This document shows, in pieces, positions 9,491 to 19,815 of a DNA stretch of 64,000 bases. The stretch lies in NCBI GenBank assembly GCA_963734955.1, contig CAVTJO010000014.1, positions 496,001 to 560,000 on the forward strand, given 5' to 3'. This DNA is from UBA11986 sp963734955 (lineage in GTDB: Bacteria > Bacteroidota > Ignavibacteria > UBA10030 > UBA6906). The notes beneath the pieces were generated by a model. It was not told where the DNA came from, did no database searches, and was given only the letters and a program-made list of their open reading frames with translations. The number at the start of each line of letters is the position of its first letter. The first letter of the stretch is position 1. The translations under genes were made by a program, and so were the position numbers.

Positions 9491-10711
9491 TCATGCCCGC
9501 CGCAATGCCTGGGTAAAGTCTCCCTTCAAATCCTCTATACCCTCAACTCCGACGGAGATACGGATCATTCCCGGTGTAACGTTATGGCTCGCCAGTTCTA
9601 CAGCGCTCATGTTGACGTGGGAGGAATAGACCGGAATGGAGACAAGGGTCTCCGTGCCGCCAAGGGACATCGCGTTCAATGCGACATTGAGCGCGTCACA
9701 CACCCTCACGGCAGCCTTCACTCCACCCTTCACCTCAATGGTAACCATTCCACCAAAGCCGCTCATTTGTTTCTTTGCTATGGCGTGTTGTGGATGGGAT
9801 GGAAGCCCCGGATAAAGCACGCGGTTGACCTTCGGATGATCCTGCAGAAACTTTGCCAGTGCCAGTGCGTTCTCATTTTGCCGCGTCACTCGTAACTCAA
9901 AGGTCTTCAGACTCCGCACCATCAGGTATGCGGCAAATGGATCCGCGCAACCCCCAAAGTACTTGAGTTGTGTGTGGACACCCGAGATAAACTGTTCCCT
10001 TCCTGCTATTACGCCTGCCATGATATCACTATGCCCACCGAGATACTTGGTGCCGCTTTCCATAATCACGTCTACACCGAGCGCAAATGGGTTCTGGTTG
10101 ATAATCGATGCAAAGGTGTTGTCAATCATGACGGTAATTGTTGCCCGCGTTCTCTTCTCCGCTCGGCGGGTTTCGGCAACGAGTTTCTCGATGTCAACAA
10201 TTCCGAGCGTGGGATTGGTCGGAGTCTCAAAGTACACAAGCTTCGTGGTACGCTGAACGAGGTGCTTCAGTTCCGTCAGCGATTCCGGCTGCACGTACTT
10301 CACATGTATACCGTAATTGGGAAGGATGTCCCTGAAAAATCGATACGTACCGCCGTACAATCCCGGTGTGCTGATGATTTCGTCGCCTGATTTCACAATG
10401 GAGAATACTGCCGACGAAATTGCTGCCATACCGGACGAGAACAACAACGCACGTTCAGCATTCATCATCAACGCAAGCCGCTCTTCCGCTTCCCTGACTG
10501 TGGGGTTGTGATAGCGCGTGTAGACATATACGTCCGGGTCGCCCTCTGCATATCTGACGGCGTCACGGGAATTTGCGAATCGGTAGGTTGTTGTCTGGGC
10601 GATGGGGGTGGACACGGTTCCCTGGTACGGGTAGAGTTTCCGGCCGTGGATTGCCTTCGTGGCAAGCGACATACTCTCGGGAGAGATCTTCGATGTCTTA
10701 TGACGGTTCAT
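9491..10711 (-). CDS. Cys/Met metabolism PLP-dependent enzyme (trans-sulfuration family)
   Basis: A 406-residue member of the cystathionine gamma-synthase / cystathionine lyase / methionine gamma-lyase / O-acylhomoserine sulfhydrylase family. PLP ligands are clear: Schiff-base K222 in ESGTKYLGGHSD, D197 in MIDNTF and the phosphate-binding Y64/R66 in YTRYHNPT. The C-terminal part has SLGGTETLVSIP and ends with MIRISVGVEGIEDL, as in the whole family. Substrate specificity cannot be decided from these motifs; gamma-lyase or gamma-synthase are both possible. No SAM riboswitch-like structure is evident upstream. About 120 bases separate it from dxr. Confidence 0.88.
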   Translation of the reverse strand: MNRHKTSKISPESMSLATKAIHGRKLYPYQGTVSTPIAQTTTYRFANSRDAVRYAEGDPDVYVYTRYHNPTVREAEERLALMMNAERALLFSSGMAAISSAVFSIVKSGDEIISTPGLYGGTYRFFRDILPNYGIHVKYVQPESLTELKHLVQRTTKLVYFETPTNPTLGIVDIEKLVAETRRAEKRTRATITVMIDNTFASIINQNPFALGVDVIMESGTKYLGGHSDIMAGVIAGREQFISGVHTQLKYFGGCADPFAAYLMVRSLKTFELRVTRQNENALALAKFLQDHPKVNRVLYPGLPSHPQHAIAKKQMSGFGGMVTIEVKGGVKAAVRVCDALNVALNAMSLGGTETLVSIPVYSSHVNMSAVELASHNVTPGMIRISVGVEGIEDLKGDFTQALRRA

Positions 10712-10749
10712 CGGTGGTGTGAAGTAAGTAGGTGAATGTTTGGCGACGG

Positions 10750-11679
10750 CTACGTGCGACCGAGTAAATGTTTTACGTGATGAGGGAGAAGGGTGGCATA
10801 GATCATCCGATGCGTCGGTGTAGGAATCCCCAGTCGTTGTCCATAACGGACAAGGACCCCCGAAAATGCTTCAATCTCGAGTGGTTTCCCATTGACGAGG
10901 TCATGGTACATGGAGGAGTATGTGTTTGTGTCCATCGACTTCAGTGTCTCAAACATCTTTTTGATGATGTGTTCCTGGATATTCACTCCAAGGGCTCGCG
11001 CAATGGATTCTGTCTCCCTCATGGCATCCTCAAGAAGCGTCCTGGTTTCAGATACTGCAAGGATCTCGCCGAGTGTCAACCGGACCATGGCAGTAATCCC
11101 TCCAACCGCAGAGATGAAGATGAACTTGGTCCAGAGCGTAGCATCAACATCATCGGTGAGTCGGACATCGATTCCCGCGGCGACCATTGCCTCACGGATA
11201 TCGTTGGCCCGTCGACTCTCCTGATCCATTGGCCCGAAGACGATCCTCCGTGGTCCGCTCGGTTGAGTAACAACTCCGGGTGCCGTTATGGTCGAATAGA
11301 TATACGCAGCACCGCCATAGACTGCAGCCTGAGGGAGTATCTTCTTGATCTTCTCCTCATTGTCGACACCGTTTTGCAGACATACCACAGCGGAATTATC
11401 TGTCACGATTTTAGAAAGCGTGGAGGCTGCAGACTCTGTATCGTATGACTTCACACAGAAAAGGACAACGTCAACCTTGCCGATGCCGTTGGCTGTTGCG
11501 ACCATCTTTCCGGGAGGAACCACGAACGTCTCATCACCGGCCTTGATGCTGAGGCCGTTTCGTTGCATTGCGGCAAGGTGAGCGCCGCGGGCGATGAACC
11601 ACACGTCCTCTCCCTTTCGGGCCAGCTTTCCGCCAAAGTAGGCGCCAACACCGCCCGCACCGACCACCACGAAGGTCAT
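10750..11679 (-). CDS. panE: 2-dehydropantoate 2-reductase family protein
   Basis: NADPH-dependent ketopantoate reductase of the pantothenate/CoA pathway, 309 residues. The N-terminus has the Rossmann motif GAGGVG (7-12). The middle shows the conserved LCVKSYDT and NGVDNEE blocks, and the C-terminal half carries WTKFIFISAVGG with the catalytic lysine and SSMYHDLVNGKPLEIE with the conserved Ser/Asp/Glu region. Several paralogous oxidoreductases share this fold, so the ketopantoate substrate is likely but not proven. CoaBC, a later step of the same pathway, lies 4 kb away on the other strand. Confidence 0.85.
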   Translation of the reverse strand: MTFVVVGAGGVGAYFGGKLARKGEDVWFIARGAHLAAMQRNGLSIKAGDETFVVPPGKMVATANGIGKVDVVLFCVKSYDTESAASTLSKIVTDNSAVVCLQNGVDNEEKIKKILPQAAVYGGAAYIYSTITAPGVVTQPSGPRRIVFGPMDQESRRANDIREAMVAAGIDVRLTDDVDATLWTKFIFISAVGGITAMVRLTLGEILAVSETRTLLEDAMRETESIARALGVNIQEHIIKKMFETLKSMDTNTYSSMYHDLVNGKPLEIEAFSGVLVRYGQRLGIPTPTHRMIYATLLPHHVKHLLGRT

Positions 11680-11714
11680 AGTGATAATCCGACAATCAAC
11701 AACGATATAAACAA

Positions 11715-13358
11715 CTATTTCCCCGGCAACGCCGGCTCAGCGAAGATCACCTTCTCCCGCTCAAGTGTCACAGTTCCAGGCGATGCCCCTTTCGGTTTGC
11801 GAACATATTTCCTTTCGGTCATTGCGACAGGAACCATCTTCGCGTTCCTCATCTTACTATAATAAGCCGCAATGCCAGCTGCCTGCTCCTTCGCCTTCTT
11901 TCCCGGATCGCCTTTGCCGGTGTTATTTCTCAGAATAACGTGAGATCCGCTCGCGCCTCGTGCGTGAAACCAGAGGTCACCCGGTCTGGCATACTTCATC
12001 GTCAGCTCGTCATTATTACGGCTGCTTTTGCCAGCCCAGACTTCAAATCCCCCATCGACGGTGAAGATGCGAAACGGAAGCTGTTGGCGTTCTTCTGCTT
12101 TCTTTCCGATCCCGAATGACTCAAGGTCTTTGCCATGCTCGACAAGGAACTGTTTGAGATCGTCTCTTGTGCGGACCGTGTCAAGGTCCGCCAGCAGCTG
12201 TTCGGCAAGACCAAGCGTTGCTCGCAGTTCTTGAAGTCTCTCGCGAGACTGTCCATATGCAGCTTTCGACTTCTTTGCCCTCTCATAATATCGCTGCATG
12301 TTCTGAACGGGTGATAATTTCGCGTCGAGAGGTATCGTCACACCTTCATCAGCCAGTGTTATCGACTTCATGCCTTTCTTGATGCGGTCAAGGTTCGACG
12401 TGAGGAGGATCGCGAATCTTTCGTACTCATCAGCCCGTGCAGTGTTCTTCAAATCCTCCTCAACGGCTGTTAGTGTCCGCTTGAGTTTTGCCTGCTGTTG
12501 CTGAAGTGAAGCGATGACATCCCCGGCATGAGAGGTTACCGCCATTGACGATCTGACGCGCGCAACGAAGTACCGGATTGCCTCATGGATGTCGTCGAAG
12601 AGCCTTTCATCGAATCCGGCACATTGTTCAAGCTTCACAATCGAGAGCCGGCGGGGGATATGGGGAGGGTCCTTGTCGAGATAGACTCTTGGCGAGGGAT
12701 GCGAGATTTCGGCGAGCACACCCATGAACGATTCTTCCAGCCGGGCAATCTGCTCTTCGTCCACATCCCGGGCGATGTGCGAGAGGGCCAGCCCGCTCCG
12801 GACGAGGATCTCGGTGGTCAGAGTGGTGCCGAGAACGGGAAATGCCTGCTTCAGGATAGCGTACAGTGTTGCGTCAGGTTGTTGACCGATGGCAGGTCGA
12901 ATCGCGGTAACATCGTGCAGAAGTCCTCCTTCGCGGGGAGCGTAGACTGTTCCGACAAGCGCGCGCGAATCCTTGAATGCATCAACGATCCGATATTCCG
13001 GATCAACAACCAGCACATTCGCCTTCGATCCAAAGAATTGGGCCTGCATCGTGAGCCCACCGTCGAGCGTGAATGAAATCACCCTGTCCATTGGTTGAAT
13101 GCCAATTGAACGAGTAATCCTTCCTATTACAGCCTTTAGGACATCCGCGGAATTTGTCCGGGCCCTCGAAAAGGAAGGGCGCCAATAAAGAGAGTTTACT
13201 TCTGGAGTGCACGAAATGACAATTCCTCCAGGGATCCCTTCATACGAAAGAACCAACTCGTTCTTATCCTGTGAGTATGCTTCAACAAGAGTTCTTCCCG
13301 CAAGTCTGGCCGCAAGATCATTCGCCACCGCCGCCAGAGTGTAATAATTGCTCAACAT
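11715..13358 (-). CDS. NFACT-family ribosome quality-control protein (RqcH/FbpA type)
   Basis: About 547 residues with the order NFACT-N (1-250), coiled coil (about 270-400) and NFACT-R (DUF814, about 430-530). The NFACT-R core WFHARGASGSHVIL is intact. In bacteria such as Bacillus, RqcH binds obstructed 50S subunits and adds C-terminal alanine tails that mark stalled peptides for degradation. Some homologues were named fibronectin-binding proteins. The start at 13358 (MLSNYYTLAAVANDL) is preferred because it aligns with the family N-terminus and upstream sequence is non-coding in character. It is divergent from the YicC gene, with about 165 bases between the starts. RqcH proteins are less often discussed in Gram-negatives. 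Confidence 0.9.
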   Translation of the reverse strand: MLSNYYTLAAVANDLAARLAGRTLVEAYSQDKNELVLSYEGIPGGIVISCTPEVNSLYWRPSFSRARTNSADVLKAVIGRITRSIGIQPMDRVISFTLDGGLTMQAQFFGSKANVLVVDPEYRIVDAFKDSRALVGTVYAPREGGLLHDVTAIRPAIGQQPDATLYAILKQAFPVLGTTLTTEILVRSGLALSHIARDVDEEQIARLEESFMGVLAEISHPSPRVYLDKDPPHIPRRLSIVKLEQCAGFDERLFDDIHEAIRYFVARVRSSMAVTSHAGDVIASLQQQQAKLKRTLTAVEEDLKNTARADEYERFAILLTSNLDRIKKGMKSITLADEGVTIPLDAKLSPVQNMQRYYERAKKSKAAYGQSRERLQELRATLGLAEQLLADLDTVRTRDDLKQFLVEHGKDLESFGIGKKAEERQQLPFRIFTVDGGFEVWAGKSSRNNDELTMKYARPGDLWFHARGASGSHVILRNNTGKGDPGKKAKEQAAGIAAYYSKMRNAKMVPVAMTERKYVRKPKGASPGTVTLEREKVIFAEPALPGK

Positions 13359-13522
13359 GGTTATCAACAATATATCGAAAAATGCCCCGTTTGCCAACGA
13401 AGCCCCACTTTGGTGTGGATAACCTGTTGATGAATGTGTGCGGAAGATGTTCCAAAGTTTCCATTGCAACTCCGACGCACTTTTCGTACTTTTCGTGTGA
13501 AAAGGCCAAAAATAGAGGACGC

Positions 13523-14401
13523 ATGATAGCCAGTATGACCGGCTACGGGCGTGGCGAGGTGGCAAGGAAAGGCATTTCGGTCGCTATCGAGCTCCGCAGT
13601 GTTAACAGCCGGTTCCTTGAAGTTACCACCCGCTTGCCCCGCTCACTTACCCTACGAGAGAACGATATCAAGGAAATCATCCGGAAGAAAATCTCCCGGG
13701 GGAAGGTGAACCTTCTTGTATCTGTTGAACGGGAAAAGAATGGGTCGCTTCCCCTTGCGATCAACGCCACGGCGGCCCGGGAATACTATAAGTTGCTCAA
13801 TAAGCTCCGCAAGACGGTGAAACTCAAGGAGTCGGTCAAGCTGGAGCACCTCCTGAGATTTTCCGAAGTGCTTGAGCAGCCTGCCATGGACGGTGCCGAT
13901 GAGGATGAATGGGCCGTGACGCAGGAAGCGCTTGATGGGGCGTTGGATGACCTTGCCCGAATGCGAAGAAATGAAGGTGATGAGTTAACCAAGGACTTCC
14001 GCGCGCGCATTGCGACAATCGGCGAGACATTGGACAGGATTGAGATCCTCTCGAGGGAACAGGTCCCTGCGGAACGAACGCGCCTGAGAGAGCGCATCAA
14101 GCAGCTTCTTGACGCGGAGTCGGTTGATGAGGGGCGGCTTGAGATGGAGCTCGTTTTGCTTGCTGACCGGTTGGATGTAACAGAAGAATGTGTGCGTTTC
14201 AGGAGCCACAATAAGTTCTTCATTCAGGCACTGACCGACAAGGAGCCTGCCGGGCGAAAATTGAATTTCCTGGTTCAGGAAATGAACCGCGAGGCAAACA
14301 CGATCGGCTCGAAGTCAAACGCCTCGGACATTGCCCACCTGGTTGTTGGTGTGAAGGAAGAGCTGGAGAAAATACGCGAGCAGTTGCAGAATATCGAATG
14401 A
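13523..14401 (+). CDS. yicC: YicC family endoribonuclease
   Basis: A 292-residue YicC-like protein. The N-terminus MIASMTGYGRG is the family hallmark, followed by ELRSVNSRFLEV and a C-terminal DUF1763-type domain ending FLVQEMNREANTIGSKSN and LVVGVKEELEKIREQLQN. Escherichia coli YicC is an RNase with a role in small-RNA turnover. The start at 13523 is chosen because it gives the conserved N-terminus; reading further upstream adds unconserved sequence. It is 3 bases before gmk, and the yicC-gmk-omega order is common across bacteria. Confidence 0.94.
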   Translation: MIASMTGYGRGEVARKGISVAIELRSVNSRFLEVTTRLPRSLTLRENDIKEIIRKKISRGKVNLLVSVEREKNGSLPLAINATAAREYYKLLNKLRKTVKLKESVKLEHLLRFSEVLEQPAMDGADEDEWAVTQEALDGALDDLARMRRNEGDELTKDFRARIATIGETLDRIEILSREQVPAERTRLRERIKQLLDAESVDEGRLEMELVLLADRLDVTEECVRFRSHNKFFIQALTDKEPAGRKLNFLVQEMNREANTIGSKSNASDIAHLVVGVKEELEKIREQLQNIE

Positions 14402-14404
14402 CAC

Positions 14405-14969
14405 ATGTCGTCGGGAAAGCTGATTGTCCTCTCCGCTCCGAGCGGCTCCGGCAAGACCACGATCGCGAAGGAAATCATGAAACGATTTCCGCAGATCGGG
14501 TTTTCGGTTTCAGCAACAACGCGGGCAAAACGGGCGGACGAGGTCGATGGCAGGGATTACTTCTTTCTGACGAAGGAGGAATTCAAGAGACGGGTTGATG
14601 CGGGCGAGTTTGTTGAGTGGGAGGAGTTGTACGGGGATTTCTACGGCACGTTGAAGGTTGAGGTGGATCGTGCAATTGACAACGGACGCGACCTCCTCTT
14701 CGATGTTGACGTAAAGGGTGGATTGTCAATCAAGAGGCACTACCCTGCGGCACTCCTGATCTTCATCCGGCCTCCGAGTACTGATGCGCTGAAAGACCGC
14801 CTGGTGAAGCGCCAGACCGAGGATCCCGAAACACTGCGAAAACGGCTGGCCCGTGTGCAGATGGAGCTTGAGCTTGGGAAACAAGTTTGACCACCAGGTC
14901 GTGAACGATGAGCTTGAGAAGGCCATTGAAGAAGTCCAGAACTTGATAGAACAACATTTCAAAAAGTAA
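14405..14969 (+). CDS. gmk: Guanylate kinase (one-base frameshift near the 3' end)
   Basis: Converts GMP to GDP with ATP. The P-loop APSGSGKT, SATTRAKR, DGRDYFF and the lid/core DVDVKGGLSIK are all present. Read as given, the protein stops early after MELELGKQV. Removing one base from the GGGAAA run near 14879 restores GNKFDHQVVNDELEKAI and a C-terminus ending at the TAA at 14967-14969. That gives 187 residues, the normal length, and 565 bases is 188 codons plus one. The gene is usually essential, so the extra base is more likely a sequence error than a real mutation. Confidence 0.92.
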
Positions 14970-14985
14970 CCACAGGGAGTACAGT

Positions 14986-15333
14986 ATGCCGATCAAACCG
15001 ATCGATCTCGATATCTTCATCAGCAAGGCAAAGAACGTTCATGAGGCGATTGTCGCGACCTCGAAGCGAGCGCGTCAGGTGAATGAGGAGACGAAGATTG
15101 AATTCAACCAGAGGGTGGAGATGTTTGCGCCGAAGCTCGAGGTCGAGGGTGAGGAAAGCGAGGTCAACCCGGATCAACTGAAGGTAAGCCTTGAATTTGA
15201 GAAACGCCCGAAGCCGACCGATACCGCTCTCGATGAGCTTATGCAGGGGAAGCTCGAATGGCGCTACAAGGAAAAAGAGATAGTCCCCGCACCCGCTGCT
15301 GAAGAAGAGCCGGAAGTTGAAGACGAAGAATAG
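14986..15333 (+). CDS. rpoZ: RNA polymerase omega subunit
   Basis: A 115-residue omega/RPB6-like subunit that helps assemble and stabilise RNA polymerase. The sequence is a divergent version of the kind found in the Bacteroidota-Chlorobiota group. It has a short helical N-terminus (NVHEAIVATSKRARQVNEET), the pattern TALDELMQGKLEWRYKE and a very acidic tail. The position directly after gmk is the classical gmk-rpoZ arrangement and supports the call. It starts 16 bases after the corrected gmk stop, with a GGGAG ribosome site. Confidence 0.85.
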   Translation: MPIKPIDLDIFISKAKNVHEAIVATSKRARQVNEETKIEFNQRVEMFAPKLEVEGEESEVNPDQLKVSLEFEKRPKPTDTALDELMQGKLEWRYKEKEIVPAPAAEEEPEVEDEE

Positions 15334-15339
15334 GCTGGA

Positions 15340-16558
15340 ATGCTCAAAGGGAAGCACATTGTTCTCGGTGTCACGGGCGGAATTGCCGCATACAAAACCG
15401 CGTGGCTTGTCCGTGAGTTCATCAAGTCCGGAGCTGATGTCCAGGTAGTAATGACGCGGAGTGCGACCCAGTTCATCACGCCGCTGACACTCTCCACCCT
15501 CTCGCAACGGGAGGTGCTCATTGAGATGTTCCCCCCTTCGATCGAACAGACAACCGCACAGCGGACAAAGCACATCGATGTTGCGTTGTGGGCCGACATC
15601 ATGCTGGTTGCTCCGGCGACAGCCAACACCATAGCGAAGTTCGCCAACGGTCTGGCCGACGATTTCCTTTCGACCCTTGTACTTGCTCTTCGCTGTCCCC
15701 TGGCGCTCTCGCCCTCAATGGATGTCGATATGTATGTCAGCGAGACCACGCAAAAGAATCTTGCCGCCTTGAAAGAAACAGGTTGCTTTGTTCTCGACCC
15801 TGAATCGGGTGAGCTCGCAAGCGGACTCTCGGGCCCCGGACGGCTTCCCGAGATTGACAGAGTTGTTGCCTTTGTTCAAGCAATACTCGATAAGACGTTC
15901 CAGGATTTTAAGGGCAAAAAGATCCTGGTGACCGCCGGACCCACGCAGGAACCCATCGATCCGGTAAGGTATATCGGCAATCGATCGTCAGGCAAGATGG
16001 GCTTTGCACTCGCAACTGCTGCCTCTTTGCGCGGAGCGGAAGTGACACTGATCAGCGGCCCCGTTGGACTGAAAACGCCACGGAACGTCCGCCGCATCGA
16101 TGTTCAAACAGCATGTGAGATGCAAGAGGCGGTGCAACAGGAATTCAGTTCGGCCGATGTTGTTATCATGGCTGCTGCCGTTGCCGACTACGCGCCGAGC
16201 CAGCCGTCGGATCGAAAAATCAAGCGCGAGATGCAGGAAAGCGATATACTGACGCTCTCACTCAGGAAGAATCCCGACATTCTCAAATCACTTGGAGAGC
16301 AGAAAACACACCAGGTGCTCGTCGGCTTTGCGCTTGAGACCGAACGACGGCATGGAGAATGCACGAAAGAAGCTGTCGTCCAAGCACCTTGATCTCGATC
16401 GTGCTTAACAACGCGAACGAAGAGGGTGCCGGCTTCGACACCGACACGAATATCGTCACCATTATCGGAACGACTGGACGATGGAACAGCTTCCGAAGCT
16501 CCCCAAGTTCGATGTCGCGAACGAGGTGCTGAACCGTATTGCTCCAATGCTGAAATAG
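15340..16558 (+). CDS. coaBC: Bifunctional phosphopantothenoylcysteine decarboxylase/synthetase (frameshifted 3' end)
   Basis: Makes 4'-phosphopantetheine from phosphopantothenate and cysteine on the way to CoA. CoaC (about 1-185) shows GVTGGIAAYK, the conserved His in RTKHIDVALWAD and APATANTIAKFANGLADD. CoaB (about 190-405) shows VTAGPTQEPIDPVRYIGN, SSGKMG and AAAVADYAP. After VGFALETE the frame is lost at about 16342, again near 16405 and at about 16476. Two extra bases and one missing base restore GMENARKKLSSKHLDL, IVLNNANEEGAGF and MEQLPKLPKFDVANEVL, ending at the TAG at 16556-16558. This gives 405 residues, the usual length. Confidence 0.9.
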
Positions 16559-16576
16559 CTGTTACCTTCCCATGCT

Positions 16577-17386
16577 ATGCCGATAGAACTTGAAGAACCT
16601 CGCGCGATAGCCCCGGATGACGGCATGGCGCGAATACTTGACGATGTAAGACTTCTTCCTGGAGCAGGAGGAGGCGTTGTTCGGCCCTACCCTGCTCGCT
16701 GAACGGTCCAATTCAGAACGATCCTGCGTGACGACGAAGAAAGACACTGTTGCAGAAGAACCGACGCTGTTTGAGCTTCCCACTCCAAGCGTAGCCCCCC
16801 TTACCGACCGAGCCATGGGGAAAAGCTGAAACGCTGGATGATCTGAACGGCCAGATTTGCACCTGCCAGAAGTGCCAGCTTGGCGGGACGCGGACGAAGT
16901 TCGTGTTTGGCGTCGGCAATCCAAACGCCACGCTGATGCTTGTGGGTGAGGCCCCCGGCGCCGATGAAGATGCGCAGGGTGAGCCGTTCGTTGGGCGGGC
17001 GGGACAGTTGCTGAACAAGATTCTCGAAGCGATCAGTTTCAAACGTGAGGATGTCTACATCTGCAACATCCTGAAGTGTCGCCCACCGAACAACCGCAAG
17101 CCGCAGCCGGATGAAGTCGAACAGTGCATTCCGTATCTGAAGAAGCAGATTCAATTGATCAAGCCGAAAGTGATCTTCTGTCTCGGTCTCACTGCTGCCG
17201 AGAATCTGCTGCAGACAACTGAGTCGCTTGGGCAAGCTGCGGGGACGGGTTCTGCAGTATGAAGGGATTCCATTGATGGTGACGTACCATCCCGCCGCAT
17301 TGCTCCGCAATCCCAATTGGAAACGTCCGGCGTGGGAGGATGTACAGGCGGTGAGGAAGTTACATGATGAGCTGACCAAGAGTTGA
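16577..17386 (+). CDS. Family 4 (iron-sulfur) uracil-DNA glycosylase, several frameshifts
   Basis: Removes uracil from DNA. The well-preserved central part has the family-4 features: paired cysteines in CTCQKCQL, motif GEAPGADEDAQGEPFVGRAGQLL, then NILKCRPPNNRKPQPDE with the third cysteine and EQCIPYL with the fourth, which together hold a 4Fe-4S cluster. A one-base insertion near 17231 hides the end; in the next frame LRGRVLQYEG and MVTYHPAALLRNPNW (the C-terminal HPA motif) continue to the TGA at 17384-17386. Upstream, pieces such as FLEQEEALFGPTLLAE and EEPTLFELP lie in different frames, so at least two more indels are needed. The start is uncertain. Confidence 0.75.
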
Positions 17387-17436
17387 TTCACCAGTCGTTG
17401 ATGACTCAGGTGATTCATTTGAAAAGGACTGCGAGC

Positions 17437-18872
17437 ATGGCTGAACCAGTGTTGTTACGAAAAGCAATAGAGTCACCCCTCCACAGCTGAAGGCCGTGTG
17501 CCACCGCAGGCAGTCGATATCGAGGCGCAGGTACTCGGCGCGATGTTGCTTGAGCGTGAAGCAATCTCGAAGGTCATCGAGGTGCTTGATGAGGATGCCT
17601 TCCACGCGGATTACCACCGGAAGATCTTCCAGGCTATCATGGCGATGTTCGAGCGGAGCGAACCGGTTGACACCATCACGCTTGCGGAAGAATTTCGTCG
17701 TCGCGGCCATCTTGAGTTGATCGGTGGTGAGCCGTACCTCGCCGAGCTGTCGATGAACGTGACCTCGGGTGCGAATGTCGAGTACCATGCCCGCATCGTG
17801 CTCGAGAAGTCGCTGATGCGTGCGTTAATCACCGCAAGCTCCGATATTGCCAACCGCGCCTACAGCTCCACTGAGGATGCATTCGATTTGCTGGATGAAT
17901 CGGAGCAGGCGATCTTCACCATCTCCGAGAAGCGTCTGAAGCGCAGCTTCACCTCCATGCACACGGCGGTCCATGATACACTCGAGATGCTGGAGTCGAT
18001 CCACGGCAAGCATGGCGGTGTGAATGGCGTGCCGACCGGTTTCAGGGACCTCGATTCACTCACCGGCGGGTGGCAGAATTCCGACCTCATTATTATTGCC
18101 GGTAGACCGAGCTCGGGCAAGACATCGTTTGCACTTTCACTTGCCCGCAACGCCGCGTGCGCATCCCGAAAAGCCGACAGGTGTCGGAATCTTCTCGCTC
18201 GAAATGTCCACGAACCAGCTCGTGATGCGTTTGCTGTGTGCTGAGGCGAAAGTCGACGCGCACGCCGTACGGACGGGCAGACTCCCTGAAGAGGAATGGA
18301 AGCGGCTTAGCCTTGCCGCTGGCAGGCTGACAAACGCGCAGATCTATATCGACGATTCTGCCAGCCTTGGCATTCTGGAACTGCGCGCAAAGGCAAGACG
18401 GCTGAAGGTTGAGAGGAGCATCGGGCTTGTGATTGTTGACTACCTGCAGCTCATGCAGGGACCGAGGGCGGCAGAGAACCGGGAAAAGGAAATCTCGGCA
18501 ATCTCCCGTTCTCTGAAGGCACTGGCAAAAGAACTGAGCATTCCGGTGATTGCGCTCTCGCAGTTGAGCCGCGCAGTTGAAAGTCGTACCGACAAGCGGC
18601 CGATACTCTCGGATCTTCGCGAATCCGGCGCGATTGAACAGGATGCCGACGTTGTCATGTTCGTGCATCGACCGGAAATGTTCCTCGACCCGAATTCCGA
18701 GGAGGGGCAGAATTCTCAGGGGATGGCGGATATTATCGTAGGCAAACAACGCAACGGTCCGATCGACGATATCAAGCTCGCATTCGTCCATCGCTACGCG
18801 CGGTTTGAGAATCTTGCGCCGGCGGTTTTTGATACTGTGCCAACGGGCCCGGATGAAGAGACACCGTTCTAA
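17437..18872 (+). CDS. dnaB: Replicative DNA helicase DnaB (two one-base frameshifts)
   Basis: Hexameric 5'-3' helicase of the replication fork. The N-terminal domain (VPPQAVDIEAQVLGAML) and the RecA-like C-terminal domain are both present: Walker A in AGRPSSGKTSFA, FSLEMSTNQL, Walker B in VIVDYLQLM, and LSRAVESR and LSDLRESGAIEQDADVV downstream. A plausible start ATG at 17437 (MAEPVLLRKA) is out of frame with the body until one extra base near 17485 is removed. A second extra base lies near 18155, between LARNAA and HPEKPTGVGIFSLEM. The total of 1436 bases is 478 codons plus two, which fits two insertions. DnaB is essential, so these are probably sequence errors. Confidence 0.9.
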
Positions 18873-18873
18873 C

Positions 18874-19780
18874 ATGTCATCAAGCAAGGAGAACGCAGCT
18901 ACGTCACGGCGCAACTTCATCCATCAGATGGCCTTAGTGGCGGGAGGAATGGCGGCGCCTGTCCTGTTTCGTGATCGGGCTGCCGGGAAGGAGGGCTCGT
19001 CCGATGAGCAGATTTGCAGGCGCAGATTCACGCTTGCAAAAAAGGAATCTCTCGCGCAACGGCCCATCGGTGAGGTGATGGTTGCGATTGGTGTATCGTT
19101 CCTTGGAACTCCATACGTTGCGAGGTCTCTTGAACAACCCGGCGAAGAACATCTTGTCGTCAATCTCCTGGGTCTTGACTGCGTAACATTTGTCGAGAAT
19201 ACGCTTGCACTTTCGCGCTGCGTAAAACTTGAAAAGCAAACGTTCGACGATTACAGGCAACAACTTCAGCTGATCCGGTATCGGGGAGGAATCATCGATG
19301 GGTATCCTAGCAGACTGCACTACTTCTCGGACTGGATTGATGACAACGAGACGAAACACGTCGTGACAAACATCTCGAAAAGAAATCGGAGGAGCAGTTT
19401 ACGAGAAAAAGCTTGACTTCATGTCCTCTCATCCTTCATCTTACAAACAACTCAGTGACCCGCGACTCCTGGAACGCATGCGTGAGACCGAGACTACTCT
19501 CCGCGCCCGACGACATTACTTCGTCCCCAAGGATCACCTTGCGGCCGTTGAGAGGAATATCGAAGCGGGGGATATCATCGGCATTACAACATCCATCGAA
19601 GGTCTGGACATTATTCACACGGGGATTGCGGTCCGCGCAAATGGAGTATTGAGGTACCTGCACGCACCGCTGAGCAATGGCAAAGTACAGATCAGCGACA
19701 AATCCCTGGTTGACTATCTCATGTTACACGAAAAACAAACCGGCATCATGATTGCACGACCGCTTGAGCCTGGTTTATAG
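18874..19780 (+). CDS. Exported DUF1460 (NlpC/P60-like) protein, one frameshift
   Basis: A secreted DUF1460 protein, a family related to cell-wall amidases/peptidases with a papain-like fold. The N-terminus SRRNFIHQMALVAGG looks like a twin-arginine signal. The domain starts with GVSFLGTPYVA and has the nucleophile region LDCVTFVENTLAL, then GIIDGYPSRLHYFSDW. The frame breaks at an AAAA run near 19378. Removing one A joins HVVTNIS to KEIGGAVYEKKLDF and the rest, including HTGIAVRANGVLRYLHA with the expected histidines. 907 bases is 302 codons plus one. It starts 1 base after dnaB. Confidence 0.82.
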
Positions 19781-19815
19781 TTCATTCATTCAATCAAACC
19801 CAACAAGGAGCATCA

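Noticed and set aside
10712..10749. Possible SAM riboswitch before the trans-sulfuration gene
   Set aside because: The upstream region is only about 38 bases before the next gene end and shows no conserved riboswitch core.
14876..18165. Programmed ribosomal frameshifting in gmk, coaBC or dnaB
   Set aside because: No slippery heptamer with downstream structure is evident, several genes are affected at unrelated sites, and most need removal of one inserted base. Sequence error is simpler.
18093..18920. 275-codon open frame opposite dnaB
   Set aside because: DnaB Walker and loop motifs are on the plus strand. The minus frame has no motif or ribosome site.
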